A stretch of 64,000 nucleotides of DNA. Source: Salinimicrobium sp035607535. GTDB taxonomy: Bacteria; Bacteroidota; Bacteroidia; Flavobacteriales; Flavobacteriaceae. How positions within the stretch are numbered: the stretch's first letter is position 1; each line of letters begins with the position of its first letter. Below, piece after piece: positions 42,852 through 50,038 of the stretch. The stretch is from positions 1 through 64,000 of the forward strand of contig NZ_JAYDZX010000009.1 in assembly GCF_035607535.1 (NCBI RefSeq). Direction: 5' to 3'. Position numbers and translations under genes: made by a program. A model generated the notes under the pieces. It worked only from the letters and a program-made list of their open reading frames with translations. It ran no database searches and had not been told where the DNA came from.

Positions 42852-43724
42852 TTACTCTGTCCAGATCTCTCCTTCGGCTTCTTTTGGATTCGCAGGGGTT
42901 GTGCCCTGTAGACTTAAGATATAACTGGATACTTTCTGGATCTCTGCAGGCTTCAAGGTGCTTTTCCATGCGATCATACCTTTACCTGCACGTCCTCCTT
43001 CACTTACGGTATGGAAGACGTTTTTAATTCCACCCCCAAGGATCCAGTGTTCATCTGTGAGGTTGGGGCCAATACCACCACCACCATCGGCAGCGTGGCA
43101 GGCCATACAGTTGACCTGATAAATAGCCGCACCTTCCTCCAGGTCGCCTGCATCTGTTAGAAGTTCGACATTGTCTGCATCCACAAGATCTGGGGCTGTT
43201 TTCTTGTACTCTTCTAATGCAATTTGGGCAGCGAGCATTTCCTGCTCAAATTCGTCCACCTGGCTTTCACCACCCAGAATATGGTAGTAAGCCAGATATC
43301 CTGCTGCAAATACAATCGAAAGATAAAAGGAGTATAGCCACCACGGTGGAAGCTTGTTGTCCAGTTCTTTGATGCCGTCGTAATTGTGATCGAGCTCCAG
43401 TTCCCCTTCTTCAGAAATAGGACGGGTTCCCGCAAGTTTTCTGTAGATCCTTTTAAGATCATATTTTTCCATCCTCTTCTGTTGAGCTGCCATATAACGC
43501 TCTTTAGCTTCGGGCGAAAGTGACTGGAACATGATTTTCTCTACCGCACCTAATATGACTTCAGCAGCTATGAGGAATAACAGGATCACTAATAAGACCC
43601 CGCCAAGCAAAGGGTATTCAATAAAGGCATAATTGTCGCCTGAGTCTACAAAATATTCTAGGGCTCCCGCAATGATGAGGAAAAGAACTGTAATCCTTAT
43701 CCAGGCTGGAATTGCATGTCTCAT
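42852..43724 (-). CDS. ccoP: cbb3 oxidase subunit III, mono-haem CcoP
   Basis: A 290-residue membrane-anchored cytochrome c that feeds electrons to CcoNO. Helices are at about 10-28, 35-55 and 127-147. Only one haem motif is visible, CMACH, followed by the GIGPNLTD loop and the Met ligand in GKGMIAWK. Proteobacterial CcoP carries two haems, so this is the single-haem form, which I believe is common in Bacteroidota. Its ATG overlaps the ccoQ stop (ATGA). Confidence 0.93.
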   Translation of the reverse strand: MRHAIPAWIRITVLFLIIAGALEYFVDSGDNYAFIEYPLLGGVLLVILLFLIAAEVILGAVEKIMFQSLSPEAKERYMAAQQKRMEKYDLKRIYRKLAGTRPISEEGELELDHNYDGIKELDNKLPPWWLYSFYLSIVFAAGYLAYYHILGGESQVDEFEQEMLAAQIALEEYKKTAPDLVDADNVELLTDAGDLEEGAAIYQVNCMACHAADGGGGIGPNLTDEHWILGGGIKNVFHTVSEGGRAGKGMIAWKSTLKPAEIQKVSSYILSLQGTTPANPKEAEGEIWTE

Positions 43725-43906
43725 AGTTTCTGGTCGTTATCTGTTTCTAATGGAATTTGTTCTACATTGTGGATGTAATCTTTTTTGGCGGTGAAGACCC
43801 ACCAAAAAAGTGCTACAAAAAAGAGGAAGAAAATGAGCAGGGAAATGATTGGATAGATCTCTATCCCTGCTATGCTTTCCATATGTCCTTTTACGAATTT
43901 TAGCAT
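43721..43906 (-). CDS. ccoQ: cbb3 oxidase subunit CcoQ
   Basis: A 61-residue single-helix membrane protein (helix about 19-39, LLIFFLFFVALFWWVF) between ccoNO and ccoP, the usual place and size of CcoQ, which stabilises the complex. Confidence 0.85.
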   Translation of the reverse strand: MLKFVKGHMESIAGIEIYPIISLLIFFLFFVALFWWVFTAKKDYIHNVEQIPLETDNDQKL

Positions 43907-43911
43907 GATAG

Positions 43912-46101
43912 TTAGTTTGAAGTTGTTGAATTCACCACTTTAATATCTGTTCCGAGTCTCTGTATATAAGCAATGAGGGCGACGATCTCACGATCTTTCA
44001 TTTCCACGAATTCCAGCCCGTGCTCTTCTGCATATTTCTTATCGGCTTCATAAGTGGCTACAAAGTCGGGGTCACTGTAAAGGTTTTGCTGTATCCGGGT
44101 TGCCTGCTCCTCCATATGTGCCTGCGCATTTGCGATCTCAGCTTCGGTATAAGGAACTCCCAACTTTACCATGGCCTTCATTTTATCTTCTGTAGAAGAA
44201 CGGTCATGTTCATCTGTAATGAGCCATTTGTAACCTGGCATTATAGATCCTGCCGATGTGCTTTGTGGATCATACATGTGGTTGAAGTGCCAGTTATCTG
44301 AATATTTCTGGCCCACTCTCATCAGGTCAGGCCCTGTACGTTTACTTCCCCACAGGAACGGGTGATCATAGACATACTCACCTGCTTTTGAGTATTCCCC
44401 GTACCGCTCTACCTCACTTCTGAAGGGTCTAATCATTTGGGAGTGACAGGATACACAGCCTTCCCTGATGTAGATATCCCTTCCTTCCAGTTCCAGCGGA
44501 GAATAAGGTTTCACGCTGGTGATGGTTGGAATATTGGATTTTACAAGAATGGTAGGTACGATCTGGATAATCCCACCAATAAGAATAGCGATCGTAGCCA
44601 GAATTGTTAGCTGTACCGGTTTACGTTCTAGCCATGTATGGAAGCCTTCTCCTGCCAGCCTCCTGTTGCTTATCTTTTGTAATGGTGCAGCTTCAGCCAG
44701 TTCGTCTGTAACTTCAGTTCCGGTCCTGATTGTTTTGTAGACGTTGTATAACAGGATGAACATTCCGAAGATATACATACTACCTCCAATAGCTCTAAAC
44801 CAGTACATTGGCATGATCTCGGTCACGGTCTCAAGGAAGTTTCCGTAGACAAGGGTTCCGTCAGGATTAAACTGTTTCCACATGGAAGCCTGTACAAAGC
44901 CTGCAACATACATTGGCAGGGCGTAAAGGATAATACCTAAGGTACCTGTCCAGAAGTGAGCATTGGCAAGTTTTATCGAATATAGTTTTGTTTTGAACAT
45001 TCTTGGAACCAGCCAGTAGACCATTCCAAAGGTTAGGAACCCGTTCCACGCAAGCGCACCTACGTGAACGTGGGCAATAACCCAGTCGCTAAAGTGGGCA
45101 ATAGCGTTCACGTTCTTTAGGGAAAGCATTGGACCTTCAAAGGTAGCCATCCCGTAACCCGTAATGGCAACGACCATGAATTTAAGAACAGGGTCTGTCT
45201 TTACCTTATCCCAGGCACCACGTAGGGTAAGAAGTCCGTTGATCATACCACCCCAGGAGGGCATCAACAGCATCACAGAAAACGCGACGCCCAGGTTCTG
45301 AGCCCAGTCTGGCAAAGATGAATACAATAAGTGGTGTGGTCCGGCCCAGATGTAGATGAATATTAAGGACCAGAAGTGTATAATAGAAAGTTTGTAGGAG
45401 TACACCGGCCTGTTGGCAGCTTTTGGTACAAAGTAGTACATAAGCCCTAAAAATGGAGTTGTGAGGAAAAATGCTACAGCATTATGTCCATACCACCACT
45501 GTACCAGCGCATCCTGCACCCCTGCATAAACCGAATAACTTTTGAACAATCCCACCGGGATTGCAAGGCTGTTAAAGATGTGAAGTACAGCAACAGTGAC
45601 AAAAGTGGCAATGTAGAACCAGATAGCTACATAAAGGTGCCGCTGTCTTCTCTTGAAGATTGTGGCGATGAGGTTCCATCCAAATACCACCCAAACAACA
45701 GCAATAGCAATGTCAAAGGGCCATTCCAGCTCGGCGTATTCCTTGGAACTGGTAAAGCCTAAAGGCAATGTAATGGCAGCTCCAATAATGATCAACTGCC
45801 ATCCCCAAAAGTTGATTTTACTCAGTATGTCACTGTACATCCTTGCTTTTAGCAATCGCTGCGTGGAGTAATAGACCCCTGCAAAAATGGCGTTCCCTAC
45901 AAAGGCAAAGATCACTGCGTTGGTGTGTAATGGTCGTAAACGCCCAAAGCTCAACCAGGAGATGCCGTCGGTAAGGTTAGGAAACAGAAATAAGAAAGCT
46001 AAAAGAAGCCCGACTAACATCCCAATCACTCCCCAAAAAAGGGTTGCGTAGAGGAATTTTTTTACGATTTTGTTGTCGTAGTAGAACTGTTGCAATTCCA
46101 T
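43912..46101 (-). CDS. ccoNO: cbb3 cytochrome c oxidase, fused CcoN-CcoO
   Basis: A 729-residue fusion of the catalytic subunit and the first cytochrome subunit of cbb3 oxidase, a high-affinity oxygen reductase of the inner membrane. Residues ~1-470 form 12 helices with the haem and CuB ligand regions (RPLHTNAVIFAFVGNA, QWWYGHNAVAFFLTTPFLG, HVHVGALAWNGF). The CcoO part (~510-729) has the haem c motif CVSCHSQMIRP and the distal Met near SIMPGYKWL. Fusion of N and O is typical of Bacteroidota. It is preceded by ccoS at 16 bases. Confidence 0.97.
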   Translation of the reverse strand: MELQQFYYDNKIVKKFLYATLFWGVIGMLVGLLLAFLFLFPNLTDGISWLSFGRLRPLHTNAVIFAFVGNAIFAGVYYSTQRLLKARMYSDILSKINFWGWQLIIIGAAITLPLGFTSSKEYAELEWPFDIAIAVVWVVFGWNLIATIFKRRQRHLYVAIWFYIATFVTVAVLHIFNSLAIPVGLFKSYSVYAGVQDALVQWWYGHNAVAFFLTTPFLGLMYYFVPKAANRPVYSYKLSIIHFWSLIFIYIWAGPHHLLYSSLPDWAQNLGVAFSVMLLMPSWGGMINGLLTLRGAWDKVKTDPVLKFMVVAITGYGMATFEGPMLSLKNVNAIAHFSDWVIAHVHVGALAWNGFLTFGMVYWLVPRMFKTKLYSIKLANAHFWTGTLGIILYALPMYVAGFVQASMWKQFNPDGTLVYGNFLETVTEIMPMYWFRAIGGSMYIFGMFILLYNVYKTIRTGTEVTDELAEAAPLQKISNRRLAGEGFHTWLERKPVQLTILATIAILIGGIIQIVPTILVKSNIPTITSVKPYSPLELEGRDIYIREGCVSCHSQMIRPFRSEVERYGEYSKAGEYVYDHPFLWGSKRTGPDLMRVGQKYSDNWHFNHMYDPQSTSAGSIMPGYKWLITDEHDRSSTEDKMKAMVKLGVPYTEAEIANAQAHMEEQATRIQQNLYSDPDFVATYEADKKYAEEHGLEFVEMKDREIVALIAYIQRLGTDIKVVNSTTSN

Positions 46102-46117
46102 TTTTTAATTGTCTAGA

Positions 46118-46294
46118 TTAATTTTTACTTGGTTTTGTTGATTTCTCTTTAACAAGCTCATCTTCAAAAAGTATACGCACAGAAGGGGTGTAGTCATCGT
46201 CGAACTGACCATTGCGCACAGCAAGAATAAAAACAACGAAAAACACTACCGCTACAATAATGCTTATTGTAAGGAGTAAATAGATGACGCTCAT
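46118..46294 (-). CDS. ccoS: cbb3 oxidase maturation protein CcoS
   Basis: A 58-residue single-helix protein (MSVIYLLLTISIIVAVVFF opening), with the conserved FILAVRNGQFDDDYTPSVRI region shown by its parts VRNGQFDDDY and TPSVRILFEDE. CcoS is needed for cofactor insertion into the oxidase. First gene of the cco operon; its start lies 21 bases after the -7 box of an Fnr-like promoter. Confidence 0.93.
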   Translation of the reverse strand: MSVIYLLLTISIIVAVVFFVVFILAVRNGQFDDDYTPSVRILFEDELVKEKSTKPSKN

Positions 46295-46314
46295 ACCTAT
46301 TTATATATAAGGGG

Positions 46315-46359
46315 CAAAGCTACAGGCATTGTCATTTGGTAAATATGATTTCGGTCAGG
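46315..46359 (-). promoter_or_regulatory. Fnr-like operator and -7 box of ccoS operon
   Basis: Operator TATGAT-TTCG-GTCAGG (46344-46359) and minus-strand -7 box TAGCTTTG (46315-46322, exact TAnnTTTG). Centre distance 33 bp. The GTCAGG half site and following GTTT match the site before YceI-1. Confidence 0.82.
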
Positions 46360-46395
46360 TTTGTCCAAATTGCTCGCGTAAAAAATTCAGGCATA

Positions 46396-46440
46396 TATGA
46401 TTAGGCTCATATTTGATAGCGACCCTAATTAGGACATTTG
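46396..46440 (+). promoter_or_regulatory. Fnr-like operator and -7 box of nirK
   Basis: Operator TATGAT-TAGG-CTCATA (46396-46411) and -7 box GACATTTG (46433-46440, one change from TAnnTTTG). Centre distance 33 bp. It is back to back with the ccoS promoter; the two operators are 52 bp apart centre to centre. Confidence 0.8.
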
Positions 46441-46471
46441 TATCTGAAATAATATTTTAATTCATCTGATC

Positions 46472-47923
46472 ATGAAAAATTTGAAACACTTTAAAAAGAG
46501 AATTGTATATGTCTTCTTCCTTGCGGCAGTCGTAGCGGGTTTGCTTAGCTCCTGTGAAAAGGCAGTGGCTGCCAAAGAGGACCCACAATTAATGAAAGTA
46601 TATGGAGAGAGTGAAGCCGAATTAACTGCTCCTCCAATGGTGCCAAGGCCGGTGGGAAAAAGAGCTGCTACCAAATTGATAGTGAACATGGAAGTAGTTG
46701 AAAAGGAAATGGAAATGAGCGACGGCGTCACCTACGTCTATTGGACCTTTGACGGAAGCGTTCCCGGAAGTTTTATCCGCACCAGGGTGGGAGACGAGAT
46801 CGAGTTTCACCTTAAAAATCACCCCGACAGTAAACTTCCTCACAATATCGACCTGCACGCTGTAACAGGACCTGGAGGTGGAGCCGAATCTTCTTTTGTA
46901 GCTCCGGGACATGAATCTGTTTTCACCTTTAAAACTATGAATCCGGGATTATATGTCTACCACTGTGCTACCGCTCCTGTAGGTATGCACATCGCAAATG
47001 GAATGTACGGACTAATTCTTGTTGAGCCCGAAGGTGGTCTTCCTCCCGTTGATAAAGAATATTATGTAATGCAGGGAGATTTCTACACAGAAGGTGAGAA
47101 TGGGGAGAGAGGTCTACAGGCCTTCAGCATGCAGAAAGCTGTTGATGAGGATGCAGATTACGTTGTATTCAATGGAAAAGTTGGTGGACTTACAGGCGAT
47201 AATGCTTTAACTGCCAAAGTTGGTGAAACAGTTCGGCTGTTCGTGGGTAACGGTGGACCAAACCTGGTGTCTTCCTTCCACGTGATCGGGGAGATCTTTG
47301 ACAAGGTTTACCTTGAAGGTGGTAATATGATAAACGAAAATGTTCAAACCACCCTTATTCCTGCCGGGGGAGCTGCTATTGTTGAATTTAAGGTTGAAGT
47401 TCCCGGAAATCTTGTATTGGTTGACCACTCTATCTTTAGAGCGTTCAACAAGGGTGCTTTGGGAATCCTAAAAGTTGAAGGTGAGGAGAATGAAGAGGTA
47501 TTCGGCGGCAAGATCGAAGAAAAAGTATACAACCCGGGAGTAACTGCTACCGAGGTTACCGAAGAAGCCTCTGAAGCTGCACCGGTTGCCAGTACTTCAT
47601 TAGCTGAAAAGATGGAAAGAGGAAAACAGGTCTACACTCAAAACTGTCTTGCCTGCCACCAGGCTACGGGAGCGGGAATACCTAATGCCTTTCCTCCACT
47701 TGCAGAGTCAGATTACCTGAATGCCGATGTACATCGTGCTATTGAGGTTGTGAAATTCGGTTTGACAGGAGAGATCGAGGTAAATGGTAATGTTTACAAC
47801 AGCGCCATGCCTAAGCAGAACATTTCCGACGAGGACATCGCCAATGTATTGACCTATGTGTATAATAACTGGGGCAACGACAAGCAGGAGGTCACACCCG
47901 AAATGGTGAAAAAAGTAAAATAA
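46472..47923 (+). CDS. nirK: Copper nitrite reductase with cytochrome c tail
   Basis: A 483-residue enzyme reducing nitrite to nitric oxide. It starts with a lipoprotein signal ending LLSSC. Two cupredoxin domains follow with type 1 copper ligands (His in LPHNIDLHA, then Cys, His and Met in YHCATAPVGMHIANGM) and type 2 copper His residues (DLHA, YHCA and VDHSIFRAF). From ~385 a cytochrome c domain carries CLACH and a distal Met in SAMPKQ, so electrons can pass within one chain. Such three-domain NirK forms are known. First gene of nirK-SUMF1-SCO. Confidence 0.96.
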   Translation: MKNLKHFKKRIVYVFFLAAVVAGLLSSCEKAVAAKEDPQLMKVYGESEAELTAPPMVPRPVGKRAATKLIVNMEVVEKEMEMSDGVTYVYWTFDGSVPGSFIRTRVGDEIEFHLKNHPDSKLPHNIDLHAVTGPGGGAESSFVAPGHESVFTFKTMNPGLYVYHCATAPVGMHIANGMYGLILVEPEGGLPPVDKEYYVMQGDFYTEGENGERGLQAFSMQKAVDEDADYVVFNGKVGGLTGDNALTAKVGETVRLFVGNGGPNLVSSFHVIGEIFDKVYLEGGNMINENVQTTLIPAGGAAIVEFKVEVPGNLVLVDHSIFRAFNKGALGILKVEGEENEEVFGGKIEEKVYNPGVTATEVTEEASEAAPVASTSLAEKMERGKQVYTQNCLACHQATGAGIPNAFPPLAESDYLNADVHRAIEVVKFGLTGEIEVNGNVYNSAMPKQNISDEDIANVLTYVYNNWGNDKQEVTPEMVKKVK

Positions 47924-47930
47924 TATAAAG

Positions 47931-48710
47931 ATGAAGACTTTAATCAGATTGGCAATTTGTATCGCTGCAATGATCCATAGCCAGGCCTATTGCCAGTCTG
48001 GTTCTATGGTCGAGATCCCTGGAGGGGAGTTCCTGCCGCTTTATGGAACAGAGACAAAAGTCCCTGTGGGAAATTTTAAGATGGATGTCTATCCCGTAAC
48101 CAATGCCGAATTCCTGAAATTCGTAGAGGATAATCCGCGGTGGAGAAAATCCCAGGTAAAGCAGTTGTTCGCCGATGATAATTACCTTCGAAGCTGGAAA
48201 AGTGACCTTAGCCTGGGCGAGGGAATGCTGCCAAACTCTCCGGTGACCAATGTGTCCTGGTTTGCGGCGAAGAATTACTGTGAATGCCAGGGCAAAAGAT
48301 TACCTACCGTAGATGAATGGGAGTATGTGGCCATGGCCAATGAAACCAGCCCTGATGCCCGAACCGAGAAGTCATACAACCAGTATATCCTGAGCTGGTA
48401 CGAAACTCCGGCTACCTTTAATAATCCAGTAGGGGAGACCTTTAAGAATTATTGGGGAGTCTATGATCTTCACGGCCTGGTTTGGGAGTGGACCGCCGAT
48501 TTCAACTCGGTAATGATAGGAGGGGAATCCAGGCAGGACAGCACCGGCGATAATAATCTTTTTTGCGGGGCGGCCGCAGTTGGAGCTACAGACCTTATGA
48601 ATTATGCGGCCTTTATGCGTTATGCCTTCCGCGGAAGTGTAAAAGCAAAATACTCGGTGAAGAATTTGGGGTTTAGATGTGTTCAGGATATTGAAAAAAC
48701 AGAGTTATGA
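47931..48710 (+). CDS. SUMF1/FGE-like protein beside nirK
   Basis: A 259-residue exported protein (signal about 1-22, ending QAYCQ). The fold is that of formylglycine-generating-enzyme-like proteins: MVEIPGGEFLPLYG at the start, VYPVTNAEFLKFV, PVTNVSWFAAKNYC, GKRLPTVDEWEYVA, DLHGLVWEWTADF and a final NLGFRCVQ. In active FGE two Cys bind copper; here the first is present (LFCGAAA) but the second position reads NYAAFMR without Cys. It may have a structural or copper-related role for NirK. It starts seven bases after nirK and overlaps the SCO gene. Confidence 0.85.
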   Translation: MKTLIRLAICIAAMIHSQAYCQSGSMVEIPGGEFLPLYGTETKVPVGNFKMDVYPVTNAEFLKFVEDNPRWRKSQVKQLFADDNYLRSWKSDLSLGEGMLPNSPVTNVSWFAAKNYCECQGKRLPTVDEWEYVAMANETSPDARTEKSYNQYILSWYETPATFNNPVGETFKNYWGVYDLHGLVWEWTADFNSVMIGGESRQDSTGDNNLFCGAAAVGATDLMNYAAFMRYAFRGSVKAKYSVKNLGFRCVQDIEKTEL

Positions 48711-49333
48711 TTATGAAAAAGGTAATTTTTATAATGCTCTCGGTTGTTCTTATTGCAGCATGTGATAATGCCGGAAAGAAGGATGCGCAAGTAGAGAAAG
48801 AGATGGCAGTGAATACAGAGGAGCTAACAGGAGAGATCCCCGAGCTTTCCATCTATAACCTGCCCTCAACCTGGACTACACAGGATAATGAGCACATTCA
48901 GCTTGAGGAGTTGCGCGGCAATGTACTGGTCATGGTGATGATCTACACCTCCTGTAAAGCTGCCTGTCCCCGACTTATTGCAGATATGCGGAACATCGAA
49001 AAACAAGTGCCTGAACAATACCTCGGAAAGACCAAATTCATCATGGTGAGCATAGATCCTGAAACCGATACTCCACAGCGACTCAATGCTTTTGCCAAAG
49101 AGAATGAGATGGAGGATGATCACTGGATGTTCCTTCGCGGTACGCCTGAAGATACCCGGGAATTTGCCACCGTACTTGCCGTAAGCTATAAGAAGATCTC
49201 CCCCATTGATTTCTCCCATTCCAATATCATAAGCGTATTTGATGAGGAAGGAGTGCTGGTTCACCAGCAGGAAGGTCTTGGAGTAGATAATACTGAAACC
49301 GTGGAGGCGATAAACATTGAAGTTTCAAATTAA
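48707..49333 (+). CDS. SCO family copper chaperone lipoprotein
   Basis: A 208-residue lipoprotein, signal ending LIAAC. The thioredoxin-like SCO domain has the copper ligands CKAAC (Cys-x3-Cys) and a His in IDFSHSNI, plus SIDPETDTPQRL. SCO proteins deliver copper to oxidases; here the operon suggests supply to NirK, perhaps also to the cbb3 oxidase. Start overlaps the SUMF1 stop (ATGA). A near-perfect terminator follows. Confidence 0.92.
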   Translation: MIMKKVIFIMLSVVLIAACDNAGKKDAQVEKEMAVNTEELTGEIPELSIYNLPSTWTTQDNEHIQLEELRGNVLVMVMIYTSCKAACPRLIADMRNIEKQVPEQYLGKTKFIMVSIDPETDTPQRLNAFAKENEMEDDHWMFLRGTPEDTREFATVLAVSYKKISPIDFSHSNIISVFDEEGVLVHQQEGLGVDNTETVEAINIEVSN

Positions 49334-49361
49334 ATAGAGATTATAAAAGATCAGACCGGAA

Positions 49362-49399
49362 GGGCTTCCAAAAAGGACAATTTTGGAAGCCCTTTTTTT
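49362..49399 (+). terminator. nirK operon terminator
   Basis: GGGCTTCCAAAA and TTTTGGAAGCCC form a perfect 12-bp stem with a 7-base loop, then seven T. The core also resembles the dispersed palindrome family. Confidence 0.95.
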
Positions 49400-49970
49400 G
49401 CTTTTAAACGCATTTTTAAAGTAGGGAACAAAAAACTGCAGCAGCAAACACCGCGGCAAAAAGAGCAGATGGGAGTCACTACCATTCGGGCAAAGAACTA
49501 CTCTTTCAGCTGAATTCCGTGGTCCTGGTTTTTTATTTCATGATTTTATGAAGGTTAAACTTCAGCATAAATAAATGAGCAATGGTTTAGGAGAAGTCTT
49601 TGAGCAGGATTCATTGTTCTTCCTGATACTTTTCCATCTTCCCGCCCCCCGGGTTAGTTCAATTCTTTTTCCCTTCCCAAACCTGAAGTTTGCGGTGCGT
49701 CGTGTTTCAGGAAATCCTCACTGGTCTTCCTGAACTGGTTAAAAATGGTTGAAAAATGGTCTTTTTGAGAAGTAAAAACAACAAGAAGCAAGTAGGGGAT
49801 TGCTTTCTCGTTGGCCCTCCCTGCCTTACGACAGGAAAACAAATAATTTAATCACTCTCCTAAAGTAGCCGTTTTTAGATCTCTCTTCAAAAGTTTTCAC
49901 GGTAAAATTTCAAATCCGGCAGAAATTTAACATCCTGCTGCTGCTCCGGGGAATTTAAAAGAAGAAAAGG

Positions 49971-49991
49971 GCCGTCTCCTTAAGAGGCGGC
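49971..49991 (-). terminator. ccoI terminator
   Basis: GCCGTCTC (49971-49978) and GAGGCGGC (49984-49991) pair around CTTAA; on the minus strand the hairpin is followed by CCCTTTTCTTCTTT. About 47 bases after the ccoI stop. Confidence 0.7.
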
Positions 49992-50038
49992 AAAATACCT
50001 TTTTAGAAGTCGATTAAACTGTACATTCCAATTTCTTC

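Larger units (their letters stand above)
49334..50038. other. Gene-free region between convergent SCO gene and ccoI
   Basis: Besides the terminators at both ends it holds an imperfect dispersed palindrome (49749-49772, TTGAAAAATGGTCTTTTTGAG). A 62-codon minus-strand frame at 49654-49842 does not look like a protein. The stretch is unusually long for this compact region and may be the remnant of a removed gene. Confidence 0.5.

Noticed and set aside
49654..49842. 62-codon minus-strand frame in the region between the SCO gene and ccoI
   Set aside because: No signal, domain or promoter; composition is not protein-like and it overlaps a dispersed palindrome.
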